From: Nereida ignava
GTDB lineage: Bacteria; Pseudomonadota; Alphaproteobacteria; Rhodobacterales; Rhodobacteraceae
Direction: 5' to 3'
Length of the DNA stretch: 64,000 nucleotides
Assembly (NCBI RefSeq): GCF_001049735.1
Contig: NZ_CVPC01000006.1
Coordinates: 82,750 to 146,749 of the forward strand
Below are positions 35,037 to 42,904 of this stretch, in pieces (the stretch's first letter is position 1; each line of letters starts with the position of its first letter). Position numbers and translations under genes: made by a program. The notes beneath the pieces are model-generated. The model saw nothing but the letters and a program-made list of their open reading frames with translations. It was not told the origin of the DNA and did not search any database.

Positions 35037-36062
35037 ATGAAGCATAAAACGTTCTTTTGGTTTTTCCTGCCGACAGCATTAGCGATGCTTTTGTTTATCG
35101 CGTTTCCAATTATCTCAGTTGTGATCCAGTCTTTATTCACGCCTCATGAGGCGGTCCTTTTGACTGTTGAGAATTGTGGTCCCTTTGGCTGTAAGACTGA
35201 AACATCGATCGACCAAGAGGCGACCGCTGCCCTAAAATTGGCCGAGCCTTTGGGCCGGTTTGCGGGCCTCTCTATTTATCTTGATCGTGGGCATCTTGCC
35301 GTGGATGAAGTGGCCGCCTTGTGGTCTGGGCGCGAAAGCCTTGGGGGCTTTTTCGACGGGCTGAAGAACCTGCCGTTCTACCGCGCGATGTACTTCACGC
35401 TTACCTATACATTTGTTGTGACGCCGCTTTTGATCGTTCTTGGCTTTGCCATCGCGGTTGGGGTCAACTCGCTGCACCGTCATCTTAAGGGCCTTGTGAT
35501 TTTCTTTTCACTGCTGCCAATGATTGTGACGCCGTTGATTGGCTCACTCATTCTGTTTTGGATGATCGATAGCCGCGGTGTGCTTGGTAGTGCCATCCAA
35601 TTCCTTGCCGATGATCCAGACCTTTCATTGAAGGCCAGCACAGCACTCACATGGATCACGCTGATGGTCTATGGCGTCTGGCACTCAGCACCTTTCGCTT
35701 TTGTTGTGTTCTACGCAGGCCTGCAAACATTGCCCCAAGACACTTTGGAATCTGCCATGATTGATGGTGCGAGCCGCTGGCAGCAAATTCGCTACGTTGT
35801 GATCCCGCATTTGATGCCGCTTGTGACGTTCGTGGCCTTGATCCAATTGATGGATAACTTCCGCGTTTTTGAACCAATTGTAGGCTTCAACGCGGAAGCG
35901 CATGCGACTTCGCTCAGTTGGATCATCTTTAACGACTTGGGCGGTGAGACGCGCTTGCTGTCTTCTGCTGCCGCAACGTCCGTACTGACGATTATCGGCG
36001 TCGCAATTTTGTTGTCACCTGTATTGGTCCGCACTTGGCGCGACTTCAACGCCAAGACCTAA
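35037..36062 (+). CDS. Sugar ABC transporter permease (MalF type), second importer
   Basis: Inner-membrane permease, 341 residues. After the first span (about 5-30) comes an unusually long periplasmic loop (about 33-115) with a 'CGPFGC' pair that could form a disulfide. Then the permease core with EAA loop 'ESAMIDGASRWQQI' follows. Start has TGAGGA upstream. Partner of the permease 15 bases downstream. Confidence 0.88.
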   Translation: MKHKTFFWFFLPTALAMLLFIAFPIISVVIQSLFTPHEAVLLTVENCGPFGCKTETSIDQEATAALKLAEPLGRFAGLSIYLDRGHLAVDEVAALWSGRESLGGFFDGLKNLPFYRAMYFTLTYTFVVTPLLIVLGFAIAVGVNSLHRHLKGLVIFFSLLPMIVTPLIGSLILFWMIDSRGVLGSAIQFLADDPDLSLKASTALTWITLMVYGVWHSAPFAFVVFYAGLQTLPQDTLESAMIDGASRWQQIRYVVIPHLMPLVTFVALIQLMDNFRVFEPIVGFNAEAHATSLSWIIFNDLGGETRLLSSAAATSVLTIIGVAILLSPVLVRTWRDFNAKT

Positions 36063-36077
36063 GGAAAGGGATCAGAT

Positions 36078-36959
36078 ATGAGCTCGAAAGCGACACAACA
36101 GCCCCTTGGCCTTCGCATCGTCATTTATGCCTTTATCGGCATCTGGTTAGTGATGGCGGCGTTTCCATTTCTTTGGACGCTTTGGGGGTCATTCAAAGTT
36201 GAATTAGACTTCTTTTCGATCACCAATTGGAAAGACGCGTTGTTTGGTCCGCGCACACAAGCCACATATGGCAGTTCGCTTACTGGCGCGGGCTATGAAG
36301 GTGCGTGGATACAAGAAGAGTTCTGGCGCGCTGTTTTGAACACGTTCATCGTTTGCTTTTTCGTAGTCTGCACCTCGCTGACCATCGGGACGCTTGGTGG
36401 TTACGCGTTGTCGCGGTCCGGCTTTAAGTACACGTTTTGGTTGCTAATCATTGCGCTGATTTTCCGCGCTATGCCGCCCATTACGTTGGTGTCAGGTTAT
36501 CTGCTTCCGTTTTTTGAATGGAACCTCTGGGGGATCCTACCCACATCAATCATCGTGTTGGTCGCGATCAACCAGCCGTTTACGTTGTGGATGCTTCATA
36601 GCTTTTTCCAGAAAATTCCGAAGGAATTGGACGAAAGCGCTAAGGTTGATGGCTGCACCCAGTTTCAAGCGTTCCGCCATGTGATCATTCCTGTGATGTG
36701 GCCGGGCGTTATTACAACGGGTCTGTTCAGCTTCCTGTTGGCCTACAATGACTTTGCAGTTACCGCGATGTTGCTCAGTAAAGAGAACCAGACAATGGTG
36801 CCGAAAATCGCATCGTTCCTTGGGACCACCCAGACCGAAGGTAACGTGATGTTCGCAGTTGCCGCTGTTGTTTCAGCCACCGTACCGCTGTTCATTTTGG
36901 TGATGTTCTTCCAGCGCCAGATCGTGAGTGGCCTGACAGCCGGTGCCGTAAAGGGCTAA
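36078..36959 (+). CDS. Sugar ABC transporter permease (MalG type), second importer
   Basis: Inner-membrane permease, 293 residues, six spans, with EAA loop at 'ELDESAKVDGCTQFQAF' and the family ending 'FQRQIVSGLTAGAVKG'. Strong ribosome site AAGGAAAGGG. Last gene of the second sugar importer operon; a hairpin terminator follows. Confidence 0.9.
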   Translation: MSSKATQQPLGLRIVIYAFIGIWLVMAAFPFLWTLWGSFKVELDFFSITNWKDALFGPRTQATYGSSLTGAGYEGAWIQEEFWRAVLNTFIVCFFVVCTSLTIGTLGGYALSRSGFKYTFWLLIIALIFRAMPPITLVSGYLLPFFEWNLWGILPTSIIVLVAINQPFTLWMLHSFFQKIPKELDESAKVDGCTQFQAFRHVIIPVMWPGVITTGLFSFLLAYNDFAVTAMLLSKENQTMVPKIASFLGTTQTEGNVMFAVAAVVSATVPLFILVMFFQRQIVSGLTAGAVKG

Positions 36960-36991
36960 TCTCGCAGCCAACGAAATTCATGAAGACTACA

Positions 36992-37023
36992 AAAGCAGGT
37001 GGGGTAATTCGGCCTGCTTTTTT
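36992..37023 (+). terminator. Terminator of the second sugar importer operon
   Basis: Stem AAAGCAGG / CCTGCTTT, 13-base loop, followed by a T-run, 32 bases after the last permease stop. The rest of the gap to soeC holds only the soeC terminator. Confidence 0.8.
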
Positions 37024-37117
37024 GTTTGTGGTGTGGGGGAGGTGGGCGATGTGTTGCAGAGCTTTGTAGCGTTCTATCTCTTACTGTCTTCGTCTTGTCT
37101 GCCATGTCAGGGGCACA

Positions 37118-37147
37118 GCAAAAAGGCGGCCCTATAACAGGCCGCCT
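37118..37147 (-). terminator. Terminator after soeC
   Basis: Perfect 8-base stem AGGCGGCC / GGCCGCCT with an 8-base loop; read on the minus strand it is followed by TTTTT. It ends the xsc-pta-soe transcript 39 bases after soeC. Confidence 0.85.
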
Positions 37148-37186
37148 GATGTGGTTTCCGTAAAGTGTTTGAAGCTACAGTCCCGC

Positions 37187-38056
37187 TTAACGCTTGTCGT
37201 AGTACAACCCGACAACGTGCTCTGCTTGTGCAAAAAACAACCAGCGCGCAACGATGACACCGGCGACGTGCGCCAACACCGCGACCAGCGCAAGAGCGTG
37301 ACTAAAGGGCAAAAGCAAAAGCAACACAGGTGTGAACAACAGAACAACCGAGATGATCTGTAGCTTCAGCGCATGTTTGCGCCCCACGACGTGTATCATT
37401 TCTTTCATGAGGTAGTTGCTGCCGGTGTGGGGCGGTTCAAACTGGCGGACTGACCCGATGTTGCCCAATTGTGTTGCGGACGCGATTGTGCTGCCCGCGG
37501 CGCCAAAACGGCCATCTGCGGTCAAGAAGATGAAAAGCTGCAACAGGGCCGCAGCAGGCAAAAACCAAACTGCCAAGCTGACTTGGCCAGCAAGCAGTGC
37601 ACCGCCTGAAACAGCGTAAGCGATGAACATGACTGAGGTGGTAGGGTGGTTCCAACGGGGTACAGTCTTGAGCTGTGCATAGATCATGGACGTGCCGTAA
37701 ACGGTTGCTAACGCAAGCGCTGATCCGACGTAGCCAAGTAAAGGAATGCGCATGTTCAAAAAGACCAACGCGGCTCCGTAAACACCCATGACAAGCAGTG
37801 TCGCCACCGCAAGGCATCCCTCGCGTGAGAGCCAGCTTGTGCGCCACTGGCTGAAGGATTTGAGAATATTCTTCGGGTTCCCGAGGTGGAATGTCGAAGA
37901 GATGATCCCACCAACGGCCAGAATATAGGCGATAGCGAACCAGATGAACGCCGAAAGACCCGTGGGGGATGGCATGCCAAGCCCCAAGAAAATCATCAGG
38001 CCAAAGCCCAGGCCCGAAAGGACTGTGAATAGAATAATGGATGGTGCTGGATGCAT
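37187..38056 (-). CDS. soeC: Membrane anchor subunit of sulfite dehydrogenase, SoeC (DmsC/NrfD-like)
   Basis: Polytopic membrane protein, 289 residues, about eight spans, of the DmsC anchor family ('STFHLGNPKNILKSFSQWRTSWLSREG' region is the family signature, read in parts). It would anchor SoeAB and pass electrons from sulfite to quinone. Its start overlaps the soeB stop. DMSO reductase DmsC is the alternative name by homology, but the gene follows xsc and pta, so sulfite oxidation fits better. Confidence 0.8.
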   Translation of the reverse strand: MHPAPSIILFTVLSGLGFGLMIFLGLGMPSPTGLSAFIWFAIAYILAVGGIISSTFHLGNPKNILKSFSQWRTSWLSREGCLAVATLLVMGVYGAALVFLNMRIPLLGYVGSALALATVYGTSMIYAQLKTVPRWNHPTTSVMFIAYAVSGGALLAGQVSLAVWFLPAAALLQLFIFLTADGRFGAAGSTIASATQLGNIGSVRQFEPPHTGSNYLMKEMIHVVGRKHALKLQIISVVLLFTPVLLLLLPFSHALALVAVLAHVAGVIVARWLFFAQAEHVVGLYYDKR

Positions 38057-38811
38057 CAGAGTTTCTCCAGTGCTTTATCAAGCCAGCCCAGAATACCTTT
38101 GGCATCCGGCGCGACAGGCTCAAGAAGGGGGGCGAGGATGTCGATATCACCGGTGTTGGTGTAGTCGTCCTTCAACCGAGGAGGCAGGTATTTGTTAACA
38201 GGTTTAGTGCCTTGCTCTGGCATCAAATCAACGCCACCACGTTCAGCGACAAGCTTTGAGACATCTGAGTTCTCATCGCCCAAATCGCCAAAGTGACGGG
38301 CACCTGCAGGACATGTCCGAACACAGGCAGGCTGGCGGTCTTCTTCGGGCAGGTTTTCATTGTAAATCCGGTCAACGCAAAGGGTGCATTTCTTCATGAC
38401 GCCTTCTTGTTGGTCCAGCTCCCGCGCCCCGTAGGGACAGGCCCAAGCGCACAGACCACAACCGATACAATCTGCTTCATTTACCAGAACAATGCCGTCT
38501 TCAACACGCTTGTAGCTGGCGCCTGTCGGGCAGACGGTGACACACGGCGCGTCGTCACAGTGCAGGCATGATTTAGGGAAGTGGATCAGTTGGGCAGGGC
38601 CTGCCTCGGGCTGTACTTCGTAGCTGTGAACACGGTTCAGAAACGTACCTGACGGGTTGGCGCCGTACGCATCCTGATCGGACAGGGGCGCGCCGTAGTT
38701 TTCAGTGTTCCAGCCTTTGCACGACACCACGCAGGCATGGCAGCCCACGCAGGTATCGAGATCAATGACCAGTCCCAGTTTCTTTTCCGTATGGGTTGGC
38801 AGAGTTGTCAT
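38056..38811 (-). CDS. soeB: Iron-sulfur subunit of sulfite dehydrogenase, SoeB
   Basis: Electron-transfer subunit, 251 residues, with four cysteine groups for [4Fe-4S] clusters: 'CVGCHACVVSC' (N-terminus), 'CLHCDDAPCVTVCP', 'CIGCGLCAWACP' and 'CTLCVDR...CVRTCP'. It lacks a signal peptide, as expected for a cytoplasm-facing enzyme. Start at 38811 is set by GAGGGG and by the overlap ATGA with the preceding small gene. It links the molybdenum subunit SoeA with the membrane anchor SoeC. Confidence 0.87.
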   Translation of the reverse strand: MTTLPTHTEKKLGLVIDLDTCVGCHACVVSCKGWNTENYGAPLSDQDAYGANPSGTFLNRVHSYEVQPEAGPAQLIHFPKSCLHCDDAPCVTVCPTGASYKRVEDGIVLVNEADCIGCGLCAWACPYGARELDQQEGVMKKCTLCVDRIYNENLPEEDRQPACVRTCPAGARHFGDLGDENSDVSKLVAERGGVDLMPEQGTKPVNKYLPPRLKDDYTNTGDIDILAPLLEPVAPDAKGILGWLDKALEKL

Positions 38812-38957
38812 GCGAGCCCCCTCAGAGTTGTGTGTGATATATAGGTGATGGGTTCTTCTTTGCTGGCATCCCACGTGGCAACGAACCAGATGAAAGACCC
38901 AACCATCACGGCGATGGCGGCAGCAACGCCCAAGAGTGTCAGTTTTACAGGGCTCAT
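38808..38957 (-). CDS. Small single-span membrane protein between soeA and soeB
   Basis: A 49-residue open frame that begins inside the soeA stop (ATGA at 38954-38957) and ends inside the soeB start (ATGA at 38808-38811). Both overlaps are the translational-coupling type, so this is very likely a real gene. The protein starts MSPVKLTLLG, has one hydrophobic span (about 5-27, Ala/Val/Phe/Trp-rich), then a short polar tail with 'WDASKEEP' and 'HTTLRGLA'. It could be a small accessory subunit of SoeABC, similar in role to CydX-type peptides. I do not recognise a family. Confidence 0.75.
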   Translation of the reverse strand: MSPVKLTLLGVAAAIAVMVGSFIWFVATWDASKEEPITYISHTTLRGLA

Positions 38958-41776
38958 TTACCAAGCTTCCATGCAAGGTCTTTGGGGCCTTTGCCTACAG
39001 GCGATTTTTGCGGGGCAAAATCAGGTAGGGTTTGGCCCGCAACGTCGGACTTTTCGATGCGCACTTTAAGATCGAACCACGCGGCCTGACCGGTGATCGG
39101 ATCAGAGTTTGCCCAACGCATGCCGTCGCCGTTTGCAGGCAGCAGTTCGTGGATGAGGTGGTTCAGCAAAAAGCCTTTGGTCGTTTCTGGTGCGTTCTCT
39201 TCAAGAGCCCACGCGCCTTTACGCTTACCAATCGCATTCCATGTCCAAACGGTGTTGTCGTTGAGTGCCGCCATGTGTGCTACCGGAACAACGATCTCGC
39301 CGTGGGGCGACACAACCTTGGCCCAATCGCCCTCTTCAAAACTGTTCTCTTCCCAGATTTTGGTTGGAACATAGAGGGGGTTGTGGCCATGGATTTGGCG
39401 CAACCAAGCGTTCTGGCTGCCCCACGAGTGGTACATTGCCATAGGGCGCTGTGTCAGTGCCGTGACAGGGTATTGATCCGCAAGGTTCTCAGGCTCGTTG
39501 GAATACCAGATCGGAAGCGGGTCGAGAGTGTGTTTGATCCGCTCACGCAGGTGCTCTGGTGGTTGGCGCTCCCCGTGGCCTTCGGCGGCCAGCTGGAATT
39601 TACGCATTGGCTCCACATAAAGCTGGAAGATATAGGGCTGGACTGCATCAAAGAAGCCCATCTTCACGGCCCAATCTTGGTAGCCCATGTTGAACGGTTT
39701 GTAGTAAGCGGCATCCTCTGGGACATGCTCCATCCAAAAGCCGCCGTTTTCGATATAGGCATCAAGCTGTGCTTCGTTTACGTCGCCGCGGCCACCTTGC
39801 AGACCGTCTTCGCCAACGCGCCAGCCCGCCAGCGGGCCAACACCGGGACGGCGGATGTGGTTGGTGATGTAGTCGGCGTAGTCTTCGTATTTTTGGCTGC
39901 CGTCTTCATTTACGAAACCAGGCAATCCAAGACGTGCGCCAAGATCACAAAGGGCTGACTGGAAACCCTTTACGTCGCGGTCAGGCTCAACAACTGGCCA
40001 GCGAATAGCGTCCGCCACGGCGTCGGCTTCGCAGATTGGCCGGTCCAAAAGCGAGATACAGTCGTGGCGCTCAAGATAGGTAGTATCGGGCAGTATCAGA
40101 TCGGAATAAGCGACCATCTCAGATGAGTACGCATCAGAATAGATGATGTTCGGAATGACATAATTTCCGTCCTCATCTTTATCTGTGAGCATCTCAATGA
40201 CACCGGATGTGTTCATGGATGAGTTCCAAGACATGTTCGCCATATACATAAATAGCGTATCAATCTTGTAAGGATCGCCCGCATGGGCGTTGGAAATCAC
40301 CATGTGCATCATGCCGTGCGAGGACATGGGGTTTTCCCATGTAAACGCTTTATCGATACGTGCCGCAGTGCCGTCTTCGCGCAAGCAAAGGTCATCTGGC
40401 CCGTGGGTGAAGCCCAAGTGTGGCCCGTCAAGCGCAGCGCCCGGAGTGACTTTGCAGTGTGGTTTGGGGTGCGCAGTTGCGGGCTTGGGGTAGGGTGGTT
40501 TGAACCGCATGCCGCCCGGCGTTTCAACAGAGCCGAGCATGATTTGCAGAACGTGTAGCGCGCGGCAGGTTTGAAAGCCGTTAGCATGTGCTGAAATTCC
40601 GCGCATCGAGTGGAACGAAACGGGCCGCCCCACCATTTTATCATGCTTCTTGCCGCGGAAATCTGTCCAAGGACGATCCAGCTCAATCGCTTGGTTGAAC
40701 GCCACATCAGCTAACTCGGCGGCAAGCTTGCGGATGCGTTTTGCTGAAATACCGCAACGCTCTGCAACTGCTTCGGGCGCGTATTCCTCGGACATGTACC
40801 GCTCGATCATGTGGTGGAATACGGTGCGGTGCGTGACACCTGCCTTGCGGTGTGTCCCGGCAAGATCAGGGTAGACGCCCTTGCCATCAAAAGGTGCAAG
40901 CTTGCCAGTATTGCGGTCGATGACCAGCGCTTTGCCGTCTTTGTCTTTCAGGAACAGACCTTCTTCGGCGCTTCCGTCGGTTTCATCCAAAAGAACCGGC
41001 GCGTTGGTGAATTGTGAAAGATAATCAAGATCAATTTTACCTGCTTTGATCAAGCAGTGCAGCATCGACAGAATGAACAAGCCATCGGTGCCCGGTGTAA
41101 TGCCGACCCACTCATCTGCAACAGCGTTATACCCCGAGCGGATTGGATTGACGCCAACAACTTTGGCGCCGCGAGCTTTGATTTTGCCCAGACCCATCTT
41201 GATTGGATTGCTATCATGGTCTTCGGCAACGCCGAAAATCATCAGCATTTTGGTGTGGTCCCAATCTGGTTGCCCAAATTCCCAAAAAGCACCGCCCATG
41301 GTGTAGATACCGGCTGCAGCCATATTGACCGAGCAAAATCCACCGTGGGCTGCGTAGTTTGGCGTGCCGAAACCTTGGGCCCAAAGCGACGTGAAGCTTT
41401 GTGACTGATCACGGCCCGTAAAGAATGCCAGTTTTGAAGGGTCTTCGTCGCGGATGGGTTTCAGCTTGGACACAGCAATGTCGTAGGCCTCTTCCCATGT
41501 GATTTCTTCAAACTCACCAGAGCCACGCTCGCCGACCCGTTTCATGGGGGCGCGCAGACGTGAGGGCGCATTGACCTGCATAATACCGGCCGAGCCTTTG
41601 GCGCAGAGCACACCTTGGTTCACAGGGTGGTCTTTGTTGCCTTCGATATAGGCAACTTTGCCTTCCTTCATGTGCACATTGATGCCGCAACGGCAGGCGC
41701 ACATGTAGCAGGTGGTTTTACGGACTTCGTCGCTAACTTTCGGGGACGTGTCCACGACTGGCTGATTAAATCCCAT
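38954..41776 (-). CDS. soeA: Molybdopterin subunit of sulfite dehydrogenase, SoeA
   Basis: Large molybdoenzyme subunit, 940 residues, of the DMSO-reductase superfamily. N-terminal cysteines 23, 26, 30 and 58 fit a [4Fe-4S] site. There is no twin-arginine signal, so the enzyme faces the cytoplasm, unlike DMSO, thiosulfate or polysulfide reductases. A cysteine in 'GGFCSVN' is a candidate Mo ligand. The C-terminal MopB-binding domain starts near 'PVTALTQRPM'. The gene follows xsc and pta and would oxidise the sulfite that Xsc releases. The start has AGGAGG. Sulfite as substrate is inferred from context. Confidence 0.87.
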   Translation of the reverse strand: MGFNQPVVDTSPKVSDEVRKTTCYMCACRCGINVHMKEGKVAYIEGNKDHPVNQGVLCAKGSAGIMQVNAPSRLRAPMKRVGERGSGEFEEITWEEAYDIAVSKLKPIRDEDPSKLAFFTGRDQSQSFTSLWAQGFGTPNYAAHGGFCSVNMAAAGIYTMGGAFWEFGQPDWDHTKMLMIFGVAEDHDSNPIKMGLGKIKARGAKVVGVNPIRSGYNAVADEWVGITPGTDGLFILSMLHCLIKAGKIDLDYLSQFTNAPVLLDETDGSAEEGLFLKDKDGKALVIDRNTGKLAPFDGKGVYPDLAGTHRKAGVTHRTVFHHMIERYMSEEYAPEAVAERCGISAKRIRKLAAELADVAFNQAIELDRPWTDFRGKKHDKMVGRPVSFHSMRGISAHANGFQTCRALHVLQIMLGSVETPGGMRFKPPYPKPATAHPKPHCKVTPGAALDGPHLGFTHGPDDLCLREDGTAARIDKAFTWENPMSSHGMMHMVISNAHAGDPYKIDTLFMYMANMSWNSSMNTSGVIEMLTDKDEDGNYVIPNIIYSDAYSSEMVAYSDLILPDTTYLERHDCISLLDRPICEADAVADAIRWPVVEPDRDVKGFQSALCDLGARLGLPGFVNEDGSQKYEDYADYITNHIRRPGVGPLAGWRVGEDGLQGGRGDVNEAQLDAYIENGGFWMEHVPEDAAYYKPFNMGYQDWAVKMGFFDAVQPYIFQLYVEPMRKFQLAAEGHGERQPPEHLRERIKHTLDPLPIWYSNEPENLADQYPVTALTQRPMAMYHSWGSQNAWLRQIHGHNPLYVPTKIWEENSFEEGDWAKVVSPHGEIVVPVAHMAALNDNTVWTWNAIGKRKGAWALEENAPETTKGFLLNHLIHELLPANGDGMRWANSDPITGQAAWFDLKVRIEKSDVAGQTLPDFAPQKSPVGKGPKDLAWKLGK

Positions 41777-41830
41777 AATTCCTCCTCAGGGTCGGTTTTG
41801 GATGTGCAGCGCGGTGCTGCGGTCCATGGG

Positions 41831-42769
41831 TCATTTGTTGGCGGCGGTTACAATTGCGGCAAGGGCAGCGGATGCCATGCGCGCGGCAGGTGGATCGGCA
41901 CGCGAGGTCAGCAAGATAGGAACGGCCGCCCCCATCACGATGCCCGCAGCACACCCACCGGCCATGTAAACGGCAGATTTGAAGACGGCGTTTCCTGAAA
42001 CAATATCAGGGACGATGATCGCGTCGGCTTGCCCCGCGACCGGATCATCTATCAGCTTTTTGGTCGCAACCGCCTCAGGTGACAGGATCAGATCCATAGC
42101 AAGTGGTCCGGAGAAATCAGCATCCGCAATCTCGGCTTTCGCCCATGCGGCAAGCTCGGAGGCTTCAACGGATGAAGGGACGGAAGGGATGACGCTTTCA
42201 GTCGCGCTTAAGAACGCAACTTTGGGACGATCATTGCCGAGTAAATGCAACAGGCGCACCACCTCGCGCGTGGCGTCTTGGCGGGTTTCCATGTTCGGGC
42301 TGACGTTTACGGCTGCATCCGAGATGGTCAGCACACCGCCGCTTGGGTGACCGATGTGAAAAATATGAACCAATCGCTTGCCCGCGCGCAGGCCGGCATC
42401 ACGGTTCAGGGCAGATTTCATAAACACATCTGTGTGCAGGTGTCCCTTCATCAAAACATCCGCGCGGCCCTCGCCACAGGCAAATGCCGCAGCCTTTCCA
42501 GATTCTTCTTCACCTTCCGCCTCAATCAATTCAAACGCAGAAATGTCCCAATCCAGTTTATCCGCTTCGGCTTCGATCAAAGCGCGCTCGCCCGTAAACA
42601 CAGGCTCCATTATGCCAGCCTGTGTGGCGTCGCGGGCGGCTTCCATCGGCAGTGCTGCACCGGCGCGGGCAATGGCAACGCGCGGTGTGGGGGCGGCTTG
42701 GGCTTGGCGCAGCAATTCTGGTGGGCAAACGACAGTGTTTGTGCTCAGAAAATTGTTCATCTTTGCCAT
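41831..42769 (-). CDS. pta: Phosphate acetyltransferase (PTA_PTB family)
   Basis: About 312 residues. Converts acetyl phosphate from Xsc into acetyl-CoA. Family features include 'ADVLMKGHLHTDVFM', 'SDAAVNVSPN', 'SATESVIPSVPSS' and 'DAIIVPDIVSGNAVFKS'. The frame is open to a GTG at 42844, but that extension is unlike the family and abuts a hairpin, so the start is placed at 42769; 42760 is also possible. Sits between xsc and soeA. Phosphotransbutyrylase is the alternative by sequence, excluded by context. Confidence 0.85.
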   Translation of the reverse strand: MAKMNNFLSTNTVVCPPELLRQAQAAPTPRVAIARAGAALPMEAARDATQAGIMEPVFTGERALIEAEADKLDWDISAFELIEAEGEEESGKAAAFACGEGRADVLMKGHLHTDVFMKSALNRDAGLRAGKRLVHIFHIGHPSGGVLTISDAAVNVSPNMETRQDATREVVRLLHLLGNDRPKVAFLSATESVIPSVPSSVEASELAAWAKAEIADADFSGPLAMDLILSPEAVATKKLIDDPVAGQADAIIVPDIVSGNAVFKSAVYMAGGCAAGIVMGAAVPILLTSRADPPAARMASAALAAIVTAANK

Positions 42770-42846
42770 AGCGCGTTTGTTCCCGTTGCTCCGCATGGTC
42801 GAAGGCATCTGTGCATGCACAATCTCTTCCCCATGTCTTTTCACCT

Positions 42847-42876
42847 CAAAACCCGCCTCAGTTTCCTGAGACGGGT
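42847..42876 (-). terminator. Attenuator-like hairpin between xsc and pta
   Basis: Stem of 10-11 bases with one mismatch (ACCCG, CTCAG pairing with CTGAG, CGGGT) and a 4-base loop, followed on the minus strand by TTTT. It would lower pta-soe expression relative to xsc. Confidence 0.5.
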
Positions 42877-42904
42877 AATGTTGCTTAGCGATGTGGTGGA
42901 GTGC

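Noticed and set aside
39032-39958. Open frame of 308 codons on the plus strand
   Set aside because: Antisense to soeA, with no ribosome site and no protein-like features; treated as a shadow.
37187-41776. DMSO reductase DmsABC
   Set aside because: The folds match, but there is no twin-arginine signal on the large subunit and the genes directly follow xsc and pta, so cytoplasmic sulfite oxidation (SoeABC) fits better.
42770-42844. N-terminal extension of Pta from GTG 42844
   Set aside because: It would begin at the base of a terminator-like hairpin and the residues do not match the family.
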